Made by a program: the position numbers and the translations under genes | Assembly: GCA_964609615.1 (NCBI GenBank) | Contig: CAZSRL010000022.1 | Coordinates: forward strand, 1 to 13,539 | From: CAZSRL01 sp964609615 | Lineage (GTDB): Bacteria > Bacillota_I > Bacilli_A > RF39 > UBA660 | Reading direction: 5' to 3' | Length of the DNA: 13,539 nt | Part shown: positions 1 to 6,401 of the stretch, in pieces | Position numbering within the stretch: position 1 is the stretch's first letter | Layout: each line of letters starts with the position of its first letter | Notes under the pieces: generated by a model | What the model was told of the DNA's origin: nothing | The model's database searches: none | The model's input: the letters and a program-made list of their open reading frames with translations, nothing else

Positions 1-44
1 AATTGTATTCACTCTAAAAAGTTTGTTGTATTAAGAATGGTGTC

Positions 45-779
45 GTGATAGATGTTTCACAAGGAGATAGTGCTTTAATAATTACTCCTAATAGAAAAAA
101 AGTAATAGTTATAGATGTAGGAGGTAAATTAGTTTATAAACAAGATAATTGGGAAATTAAAAATAAAAATTATTATTTATCAGATACATTAATATCTTTT
201 TATAGATCACTTGGTATTAAAAAAATAGATTATATGTTTTTAACACATGGAGATGATGACCATGCTGGGGAAGCTAAAAGAATAACAGATAATATTGATG
301 TTAAAAATGTAATTATTAATAAAGGAGATGAAAATCATCTTGAAATAGAAATAAAATTTAAAAAAACTATACAAGATAAAGTATATAAAATAGATAATAT
401 AAAATTAACTTCATTAAATAACAAAGACTATAATGAAGAAAATGATAATAGTATTGTTTTACTACTAGAAGTAGAAAACAAAAAAATACTATTTATGGGA
501 GACGCTACTATAAAAACAGAAAAAGATATAATGAAGAAAACAAAAACAATAAGAAATATAGATATATTAAAAGTAGGTCATCATGGTAGTACTACTAGTT
601 CATCAAAAGAGTTTATAAAATATACAAATCCACAAACAAGTATAATATCAGTAGGGGAGAATAATAGATTTAATCATCCAAGAGAAGAAGTTTTATATAT
701 TTTAAAAGATTCTAATATTTTAAGAACTGATAAAATAGGGACTATAAAGTATAAAATATGTAACAATAATAAAAAATGA
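45..779 (+). CDS. ComEC/Rec2-type metallo-beta-lactamase domain protein, 5' end doubtful or broken
   Basis: This is a metallo-beta-lactamase-fold hydrolase of the kind that forms the C-terminal domain of the DNA-uptake channel protein ComEC, and that also occurs alone. Numbering from GTG 45, the visible motifs are IDVSQGDS (2-9, usually DVGQGDS), THGDDDH (67-73), FMGDA (150-154), GHHGS (178-182) and a late NHP (210-212). The C-terminal RTDKIGTI is also typical of ComEC. The 244 residues match one MBL domain, so the membrane channel part is absent. The start is doubtful. GTG 45 has no Shine-Dalgarno site and leaves almost no first beta strand. This frame has a stop at 15-17, and the other forward frames stop at 5' positions too. 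Frame 1 (codons from base 1) reads ...FVVLRMV just before this frame's VIDVSQGDS, as if one frameshift cut a longer comEC. The gene ends in TGA, followed by a shared terminator. The domain call is sure; whether it is standalone or a comEC remnant cannot be decided here. Confidence 0.72.
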   Translation: MIDVSQGDSALIITPNRKKVIVIDVGGKLVYKQDNWEIKNKNYYLSDTLISFYRSLGIKKIDYMFLTHGDDDHAGEAKRITDNIDVKNVIINKGDENHLEIEIKFKKTIQDKVYKIDNIKLTSLNNKDYNEENDNSIVLLLEVENKKILFMGDATIKTEKDIMKKTKTIRNIDILKVGHHGSTTSSSKEFIKYTNPQTSIISVGENNRFNHPREEVLYILKDSNILRTDKIGTIKYKICNNNKK

Positions 780-817
780 TTCATATTATATAATACATCA
801 TATGATGTTAATATAAA

Positions 818-845
818 AAAGAGTTCAAATAATTTCGAACTCTTT
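818..845. terminator. Bidirectional intrinsic terminator between convergent genes
   Basis: A perfect 9-bp stem, AAAGAGTTC (818-826) with GAACTCTTT (837-845), encloses a 10-nt loop. T-rich sequence follows on the plus strand (TTTATTTATTT). An A run before it (815-820) gives a U tract on the minus strand. It can therefore stop both the hydrolase gene and the minus-strand operon that ends at 865. Confidence 0.8.
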
Positions 846-864
846 ATTTATTTAATAATAAGTT

Positions 865-2520
865 TTAAACTGATCTTGTTTTACCTGTTCTATTCCAACC
901 ATATAGAGATTTAAAACTACTCCATTTGTATTGATATCTAACAACAGTTTTACTTGTTGCTCTTACTTTTTTAGTTACAGTTTTATAACAACTATTATCT
1001 TTTTTAGTATAACCATCTGGACATTTATATCCAACAATATGAGCTGGAACTGTTGTTAAACATTTATTGCCTTCAAGTATAGCACTTGTATCTTCACAAT
1101 AATATTTATCATCAGTTTTTTCTGTTTGACAACATGATTTTCCTTCTAATGCCCAACCAGTATCACAACTATATGTTGTATCTCCTTTTACTTCTGTAGC
1201 CGGAGTACTAACAACTTTACTACAAGTTGAACCTTCTATCTTATATCCATCTGGACAAGATAAGTTAGTTGATTCTGTAGCTGGTGTTACAACTGATTTA
1301 GTACAAGTATTATTATTTCTACTATATCCACTAGGACAAGTTATACTTGATACTTTCTTAGTCATAGAAGCATATTTCTTTGAATAAGTAGCACTACGTG
1401 TATAATATCTATATCTATAGTATGTTACTTTTCTTGGACAGCTTCTACTATATTTCCCATTATTACATGGATAAGCTTTATAACTTCCAATATAGTCTAA
1501 CCAAGATGTACTGTTTTTATATTCACGACTATAAGTTCTTTGTGAATAACTTTTCTTGTACTTCCATGAAGTATATCCACTTTTAACTTTTTTATAACAT
1601 GAGCTTCCACTTTTTGTATATCCACTAGGACAACTTGTACTATAATTTACAGTTGCTGCAACTGTTGAAGTACTATAACAATAGTTATTGTTTTTAGTTG
1701 TTCCATTTGGACAGCTATAGTCAGATCCTTGAGCTGCTGTTGTTGTTTCTGTTTTTTCACAAGTTGTACCGTTTAAAGTATAACCTGCTGGACAAGTATA
1801 AGATATTTGTCCTTCAGTTTTAATAGCATCAATACAAGTTTTCTTTTCTCCACCTTCTACTTTAGAAGCATCAGTTGATTTAGTAGATTCTTTTTCCCAA
1901 ATTTCTTCAGCAGCTTTTCTGTCACTGAATACTTCAGAATAACAATATCTACCTTTTAAATGATAACCTGCTGAGCAAGTATATTTAGTTGATTCTACTT
2001 CTCTTACAAATTGATATTGTAAATTAGTAGCAATAGTATTTTTACAATTTCCATCTTTACAGAAATCATAACAACCAATAGTTTCAACTATAGATTTAGT
2101 TTCTCCACTACAAGTTAAACTAACTTTCATTTTCCATTCGTTACCAACTTTAGTAACTTTTACATAACTCTTTTCAGCACTACAAGCTTTATTGTTTTTA
2201 TCCATAAGTGGTAATAACATATTTTGATCATACATTTCTTGTAACGTTAATTTTACAGAGTCTCCTTCTTCACTTGGCATTCTATCTTTAGTAAAGTATG
2301 CTTTAGCAGCAGCCTTCATTTCATTTAAATTATCTCTAAATACTTTATCAACTAGTACTGTTAATTTAGAATTAATAGTATCTAATTTATCATTAACATT
2401 ATTATTACTATTATTAGTTCCTCTAGGGAAGAACCACATTAATATTAATATAATTATGATTAAAAATATTATTTTAGATAATATATCATACCAATTTATA
2501 TTTCTTTTATTATTTTCCAT
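865..2520 (-). CDS. Membrane-anchored cysteine-rich repeat surface protein
   Basis: I do not recognise a named family. The 551-aa protein has a short basic cytoplasmic start, one strongly hydrophobic segment (about 16-31) acting as an uncleaved anchor, and a large outer part. Residues about 60-155 (LTLQEMYDQ, YVKVTKVGNEWKMKVSLTC) recall the globular part of pilin-like proteins of gut Firmicutes; this is a weak impression. Nine modules follow, mostly of form C-P-x-G-Y-x(5)-x-x-C: C182-C193, C243-C254, C270-C281, C297-C308, C395-C406, C422-C433, C452-C463, C475-C487 (x11) and C500-C511. Between modules four and five lies a segment rich in Tyr, Lys, Arg and Ser (about 312-390); the C-terminus (about 517-551) is also basic and aromatic. 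Paired cysteines suggest disulfides outside the cell. The start is ATG 2520, with AAGGGGG (2528-2534) overlapping the stop of the upstream lipoprotein gene, so the two are probably translationally coupled. A role in surface binding or adhesion is a guess. Confidence 0.85.
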   Translation of the reverse strand: MENNKRNINWYDILSKIIFLIIIILILMWFFPRGTNNSNNNVNDKLDTINSKLTVLVDKVFRDNLNEMKAAAKAYFTKDRMPSEEGDSVKLTLQEMYDQNMLLPLMDKNNKACSAEKSYVKVTKVGNEWKMKVSLTCSGETKSIVETIGCYDFCKDGNCKNTIATNLQYQFVREVESTKYTCSAGYHLKGRYCYSEVFSDRKAAEEIWEKESTKSTDASKVEGGEKKTCIDAIKTEGQISYTCPAGYTLNGTTCEKTETTTAAQGSDYSCPNGTTKNNNYCYSTSTVAATVNYSTSCPSGYTKSGSSCYKKVKSGYTSWKYKKSYSQRTYSREYKNSTSWLDYIGSYKAYPCNNGKYSRSCPRKVTYYRYRYYTRSATYSKKYASMTKKVSSITCPSGYSRNNNTCTKSVVTPATESTNLSCPDGYKIEGSTCSKVVSTPATEVKGDTTYSCDTGWALEGKSCCQTEKTDDKYYCEDTSAILEGNKCLTTVPAHIVGYKCPDGYTKKDNSCYKTVTKKVRATSKTVVRYQYKWSSFKSLYGWNRTGKTRSV

Positions 2521-2532
2521 AATTTTACCCCC

Positions 2533-3519
2533 TTAACAACTTCTTACTTTAATTTTATACTTGCCTGTTATTAATTTATTTGTATCTTCTTGAATTCTCA
2601 TTAATTGATTTAATGGATCATCTTCATAAGTTAAATCATCATCTTGTTCTTTATCATCCATATCATAACAAGTATTTTCATGACCTAATGGTTCTTGTTC
2701 AAGCCATTCTTTAGGAACAGCATTTTTTAGAACTTTTTCTCCGTTGTCATTTTTAATTGTCATTTCGTCTGTTAGAGATTGTGCTACAAGTGGATACACT
2801 GCAGTAAAGATATAATCTATAATAATTGTATTTACTCCAGCATCATTATTAATTACTTGATTAGCTGGTATATCTCCAATCATTAAAGTTGAATCTTCTT
2901 CACTAAATGTAAGTACAGTAGTTTTGTATAAATCTTTAACTTTATTAGTATTAGTTGGATCACTTAACACAGCATCAATCTTTTGTTCAAATAATTGTAA
3001 TAAAATATTTTCATAAGATCCTTTTTCAAACTCATCTGAACGGTGAACCCAATTAGTTATGTCATCTAAGTCTTTATCAAAAAGATCAGTATTAGACATT
3101 ATACCAATAGCTGCTTCTACCTTTCTATCAAGACCAGTATTATAGTCAGCTGTATAATAACCTCTTTCCATAAAGTCGCTTTCTACATATTTGTTTTCCC
3201 AAGGCTCTCCATCTAGAAATCTTATAACGTCAGCATAAACTTTTTCGTCCATTTTAAATAATGGCGCTCTTTCTTTAGCAAGTGCAACAATTTCATCTTC
3301 TTCCCAATCACTATAGAAATTTTCAGTTTGTGTTTTTGTTGAATCTTCTGGATCTTTACTAGGTTCATTTGAACATCCTGCCATTGAAGTGATAAGCATT
3401 GCTGTTAGAATTGATGGTAATGCTATTTTCTTTAATCTGTTTTTTATGATTTGTATTTTACCTAATACATTATTATCAAGTTCTTTAAATTTTGCTCCTT
3501 TTAAATTTTTGTTATTCAT
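2533..3519 (-). CDS. Putative lipoprotein of unknown function
   Basis: First gene of the minus-strand operon, 328 aa. The N-terminus is a long basic region (1-31), then a hydrophobic segment (about 32-47) ending in SMAGC. C49 is thus the likely lipidated cysteine. The lipobox is slightly unusual, with Met at -3, and the n-region is longer than normal. The mature part begins with an acidic Ser/Thr/Pro/Lys linker typical of lipoproteins. The rest is hydrophilic and mostly helical in character, with an acidic stretch near 285-300 (DMDDKEQDDD) and a C-terminal Cys (VRSC). I see no known enzyme motif. ATG 3519 is preceded by AAGGGGG (3529-3535) at a 9-nt spacing, an unusually G-rich ribosome site shared with the next gene. 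The partner gene codes for a cysteine-rich surface protein, so the two probably act together at the outer face of the membrane. Confidence 0.85.
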   Translation of the reverse strand: MNNKNLKGAKFKELDNNVLGKIQIIKNRLKKIALPSILTAMLITSMAGCSNEPSKDPEDSTKTQTENFYSDWEEDEIVALAKERAPLFKMDEKVYADVIRFLDGEPWENKYVESDFMERGYYTADYNTGLDRKVEAAIGIMSNTDLFDKDLDDITNWVHRSDEFEKGSYENILLQLFEQKIDAVLSDPTNTNKVKDLYKTTVLTFSEEDSTLMIGDIPANQVINNDAGVNTIIIDYIFTAVYPLVAQSLTDEMTIKNDNGEKVLKNAVPKEWLEQEPLGHENTCYDMDDKEQDDDLTYEDDPLNQLMRIQEDTNKLITGKYKIKVRSC

Positions 3520-3540
3520 AATAAATAACCCCCTTCTTAC

Positions 3541-3575
3541 AGTTATGTTTGAGTGATTTCTACCTCTTCATAACT
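3541..3575 (-). repeat. Inverted repeat in the 5' leader of the lipoprotein operon
   Basis: AGTTATG (3541-3547) and CATAACT (3569-3575) are exact inverted copies, 21 nt apart. They lie in the presumed leader of the lipoprotein operon just before its ribosome site (3529-3535). A hairpin in the mRNA is possible. A 7-bp match in AT-rich DNA could also be chance. Confidence 0.35.
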
Positions 3576-3586
3576 AATGGTTTGAT

Positions 3587-3615
3587 ATTATACAACAAAT
3601 GTTTTACTTTGTCAA
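3587..3615 (-). promoter_or_regulatory. Promoter P2 of lipoprotein operon (proximal)
   Basis: On the minus strand this reads TTGACA (3615-3610), a 17-bp spacer, then TATAAT (3592-3587), a full match to the vegetative sigma consensus. The transcript would start near 3580, giving a leader of about 60 nt before ATG 3519. Confidence 0.85.
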
Positions 3616-3641
3616 TACTACCAGGCCATTTTAAATAATTT

Positions 3642-3668
3642 ATATATGAAACATATTCATTCATATAT
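3642..3668. repeat. Inverted repeat between tandem promoters, possible operator
   Basis: ATATATGAA (3642-3650) and TTCATATAT (3660-3668) form a perfect 9-bp inverted repeat with a 9-nt centre. It sits between the two minus-strand promoters, downstream of P1 and upstream of the -35 box of P2. That placement suits a regulator-binding site, but no regulator is identified. Confidence 0.4.
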
Positions 3669-3676
3669 TGCATGAT

Positions 3677-3705
3677 ATTATACCACAAAAACACCATTTA
3701 GTCAA
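3677..3705 (-). promoter_or_regulatory. Promoter P1 of lipoprotein operon (distal)
   Basis: On the minus strand this reads TTGACT (3705-3700), a 17-bp spacer, then TATAAT (3682-3677). It lies exactly 90 bp upstream of P2. Both share GTATAATATCA around the -10 box, and 25 of 35 bases match overall. This looks like a duplicated promoter unit. Confidence 0.78.
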
Positions 3706-3739
3706 AAATTATCCCTATTTATAACGTGAATTATACATA

Positions 3740-3821
3740 TTGTTTTAAAATATATTTACAAATATAATAAAAATGATAAAATAATTTATGTCTTTAGAAA
3801 AAGGAAAATATATTGTATAAT
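3740..3821 (+). promoter_or_regulatory. Candidate promoter region for comN-secDF-relA-dtd
   Basis: Two candidates are visible. TTGTTT (3740-3745), 17 bp, TATAAT (3763-3768) has a poor -35 box but leaves a leader of roughly 60 nt. TTTAGA (3793-3798), 17 bp, TATAAT (3816-3821) would start the transcript near 3828, at the ribosome site itself, making an almost leaderless message. The 3520-3838 gap holds nothing else except the divergent operon's promoters and inverted repeats. Confidence 0.5.
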
Positions 3822-3838
3822 GTATAAAGGTGATGCAT

Positions 3839-4120
3839 ATGAATGAGTTTAATAGTTTAGAACAACTTTATTATAGATTAACTCCAGCTTTAAATTCTAA
3901 AGTTGATGAAATTAAAATAAAAGGACATAACTATGTTAAACAAATTGATATATGGAATTATTTAAGTAATAATGAATGGAATAATAAAAAAGATTTATCA
4001 TTATATGAAATGGTAGATGATATATTAAATGCTGATGATAAAGAAATAAATAATTATGTATTAAATATATTAAATACTCAAGAAAGAAACTTAGACTTTT
4101 TAGATGAAGGTATATTGTAG
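3839..4120 (+). CDS. comN: ComN-like post-transcriptional regulator
   Basis: A small protein of 93 aa matching the ComN family (B. subtilis YrzD, Post_transc_reg). The signature is visible: LTPALNSKVDEIKIKG, then an IWNYL...EW segment, then LSLYEMVDDIL. In B. subtilis ComN acts after transcription on the comE late-competence operon and localises to division sites and poles; I infer the family, not the same target. ATG 3839 is chosen because AAGG (3827-3830) lies 8 nt upstream. ATG 3833 and GTG 3830 are too close to it. Location supports the call: in Bacillus comN lies close upstream of secDF, as here. Its stop (4118-4120) overlaps the ribosome site of secDF, so the two are coupled. Confidence 0.8.
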   Translation: MNEFNSLEQLYYRLTPALNSKVDEIKIKGHNYVKQIDIWNYLSNNEWNNKKDLSLYEMVDDILNADDKEINNYVLNILNTQERNLDFLDEGIL

Positions 4121-4130
4121 GAGGAGAAAT

Positions 4131-6389
4131 ATGAAAAGTAATAAAGTTAAATTTATATTAGTAAGTATAATAATGGCTCTTTTAGTAGCAATTACTATTG
4201 TTGCTTATAAACCAGTACTTAATAATTTAAATTATGGATTAGATTTAAAGGGTGGATTTGAGGTTTTATATCAAATAGAACCATTACAAAAGGGTAATAA
4301 AGTTACTGATGATATGATGAAGTCAACATATAAGGCTATATCAAATAGGGTAGATACTTTAGGTGTTAGTGAACCTGAAATTACTATTGAAGGTAATAAA
4401 ATACGTGTTAAATTAGCAGGTGTAACAAATGAAAAGGAAGCAAGAGATAGACTTAGTACTCCAGCTGTTCTTTCGTTTAGAAACACATCTGATGATTTAC
4501 TTATGAATGCTGATATTTTAGGTACTCCAGCAGCTAAACTTGATTATAATTCACAAAAACAACCAGTTGTTTCACTAAAAATAGATGACAAGGATAAATT
4601 TTATTCTGTAACAAAAAAAATAAGTGAGTCAACTGATCAAACAATTGTAATTTGGTTAGACTTTAAAGAAGGAGTAAATAGTTTTAGTAAAGAAACATCT
4701 TGTGGTAGAGATGGAAATATGTCTTGTATATCAAACGCAACTGTTAAACAAGCATTCTCAAGTGATGTAATAATAGAAGGTGGTTTTACAGTTGAAGAAG
4801 CTCAATCACTTGTTGATCTTGTAAATTCTGGTAGTCTTCCAACTAAACTAAATGAAGTAAGTTCTAAAACAGTTGATGCTTCATTTGGTAGTGATACATT
4901 AAAAGTAGCGGGTATCGCCGGAGTAATTGTAATGATATTAATAATATTAGTAATGACTCTAGTATATAGATTTAGTGGATTTATAAGTGGTTTATGTATG
5001 CTTATATATTCATTCTTAGTATTCTTAGTATTTATTCTAATAGATGGAGTATTAACTTTACCAGGTATAGCTGCTTTGATACTAGGTATAGGTATGGCTG
5101 TTGATGCTTCGATAATATCTTTAGAGCGTATTAAGGATGAGTTAAGATATGGAAAGAGCTTAGAAGCATCTGAAAAAGAAGGTAACAAAAGAAGTTTAAC
5201 AACAATTATAGATGCTAACATAACAACATTTATAATAGCTTTAGTATTATTTATATTTGGTGAAAGTTCTGTTAAAGGTTTCGCAACAGTTTTAATGATT
5301 ACAATAATTCTTACTATAATAACAATGGTATGTTTAAATAGAGTAGTTATTAAAGAATTTGTAAAAACTGGTTTCTTTGGAAAAAGAATAGTAGCGTTTA
5401 CTGGAATAAATAAGAAAAATATTGTTAAATTAAATAGTAAAGATAAACCAAAAGAAATATTTGGAAAACTAGATTTTGTTAAACCTTATAAATTTTTCTT
5501 TGCAGTATCTATAATAGTATTATTAATTGGATTTATATTTTTAGGAGTAAGAGGATTAAATCTTGGTATAGACTTTACAGGTGGTAGTGATATTTCAATT
5601 AAAAGTACTGAAAATATAAGCTTAAGCAATACAAAAAATATATTAAAAGATTATAAAATAGATGAATCAGAATTAGTTAATAAAAAAGAAGCATATGTTA
5701 AAATAACAGATACTTTAAATAAAAATCAAATTAATGAAATAAAAGATGAATTTAAAAAAGAAAACATGAGTGCTGAAATTAGTGTAATTAGTAATATAGT
5801 AAAAAAAGAAATGGTAAAAAATGCTATTATTAGTGTAATATTAGCGTGTATAGGAATACTTATATATGTAGGATTTAGATTTACATGGAAGTTTAGCGTA
5901 GGAGGAGTTGTTGCTTTAGTTCATGATGCTCTTATGATGATAGTATTCTTTGCTATGTTATATTATGAAGTAAACTTTATCTTTATCGCAGCTATTCTTA
6001 CAATACTTGGTTATTCTATTAATGATACTATTGTATGTTTTGATAGAGCTAGAGAAAATTGTAAAAAATTATATAATAATGAAGCTAAAAGTAGAGATGA
6101 TTTAGTACAAGTTGTAAATATAAGTATTAGAGAAACATTATTTAGAAGTTTATTCACAGCTTTAACAACTATGATAGCGGTATTAGTTCTTATAATATGT
6201 GGTGCTAATGAAATATTTAACTTTAATATTGCAATACTTATAGGTTTAGTAGCTGGATCATATTCATCAATATTTATAGCGATGCAAATATGGTTATTAT
6301 TAGAAGCAAAATCAATAGGTAAAGAAAAGAAAAAACCAGTATATGATGATGAACTTGAAGAAAAAACAATTAAAGGAATAAACTCATAA
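4131..6389 (+). CDS. secDF: Fused protein-export membrane protein SecDF
   Basis: A 752-aa SecD-SecF fusion, the usual Bacilli form. It works with SecYEG at the membrane and uses the proton gradient to help pull exported proteins outward. SecD half: TM1 (about 7-25), GLDLKGG (36-42), a large outer loop, SGSLPTKL (233-240), then a membrane bundle with PGIAALILGIGMAVDASI (311-328) carrying the conserved Asp325. SecF half: a TM from about 454, GIDFTGGSDI (479-488), outer loop, then GYSINDT (627-633) with Asp632 and FDRAREN (637-643), followed by the final membrane segments. Twelve membrane segments are expected and length is normal. The start is ATG 4131, with GGAGGAG at 4120-4126; an in-frame upstream start at 4104 would overlap comN and lacks a site. 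Odd feature: C191 and C199 lie close together in the outer SecD loop and could form a disulfide. Downstream relA follows after 12 nt. Confidence 0.96.
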   Translation: MKSNKVKFILVSIIMALLVAITIVAYKPVLNNLNYGLDLKGGFEVLYQIEPLQKGNKVTDDMMKSTYKAISNRVDTLGVSEPEITIEGNKIRVKLAGVTNEKEARDRLSTPAVLSFRNTSDDLLMNADILGTPAAKLDYNSQKQPVVSLKIDDKDKFYSVTKKISESTDQTIVIWLDFKEGVNSFSKETSCGRDGNMSCISNATVKQAFSSDVIIEGGFTVEEAQSLVDLVNSGSLPTKLNEVSSKTVDASFGSDTLKVAGIAGVIVMILIILVMTLVYRFSGFISGLCMLIYSFLVFLVFILIDGVLTLPGIAALILGIGMAVDASIISLERIKDELRYGKSLEASEKEGNKRSLTTIIDANITTFIIALVLFIFGESSVKGFATVLMITIILTIITMVCLNRVVIKEFVKTGFFGKRIVAFTGINKKNIVKLNSKDKPKEIFGKLDFVKPYKFFFAVSIIVLLIGFIFLGVRGLNLGIDFTGGSDISIKSTENISLSNTKNILKDYKIDESELVNKKEAYVKITDTLNKNQINEIKDEFKKENMSAEISVISNIVKKEMVKNAIISVILACIGILIYVGFRFTWKFSVGGVVALVHDALMMIVFFAMLYYEVNFIFIAAILTILGYSINDTIVCFDRARENCKKLYNNEAKSRDDLVQVVNISIRETLFRSLFTALTTMIAVLVLIICGANEIFNFNIAILIGLVAGSYSSIFIAMQIWLLLEAKSIGKEKKKPVYDDELEEKTIKGINS

Positions 6390-6401
6390 AAAGGAGTAAT
6401 T

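Noticed and set aside
795..808. Perfect 14-bp palindrome ACATCATATGATGT after the first gene
   Set aside because: It lies just before a convincing terminator, not in a promoter region, and no function can be tied to it.
1398..1586. Open frame on the plus strand inside the cysteine-rich protein gene
   Set aside because: It is antisense to a clear repeat-bearing gene, has no ribosome site and its Tyr/Phe-rich make-up is a shadow of the Tyr/Lys-rich coding segment.
4802..5221. Minus-strand 139-codon open frame within secDF
   Set aside because: secDF is complete with all motifs here; the antisense frame has no ribosome site or family features.
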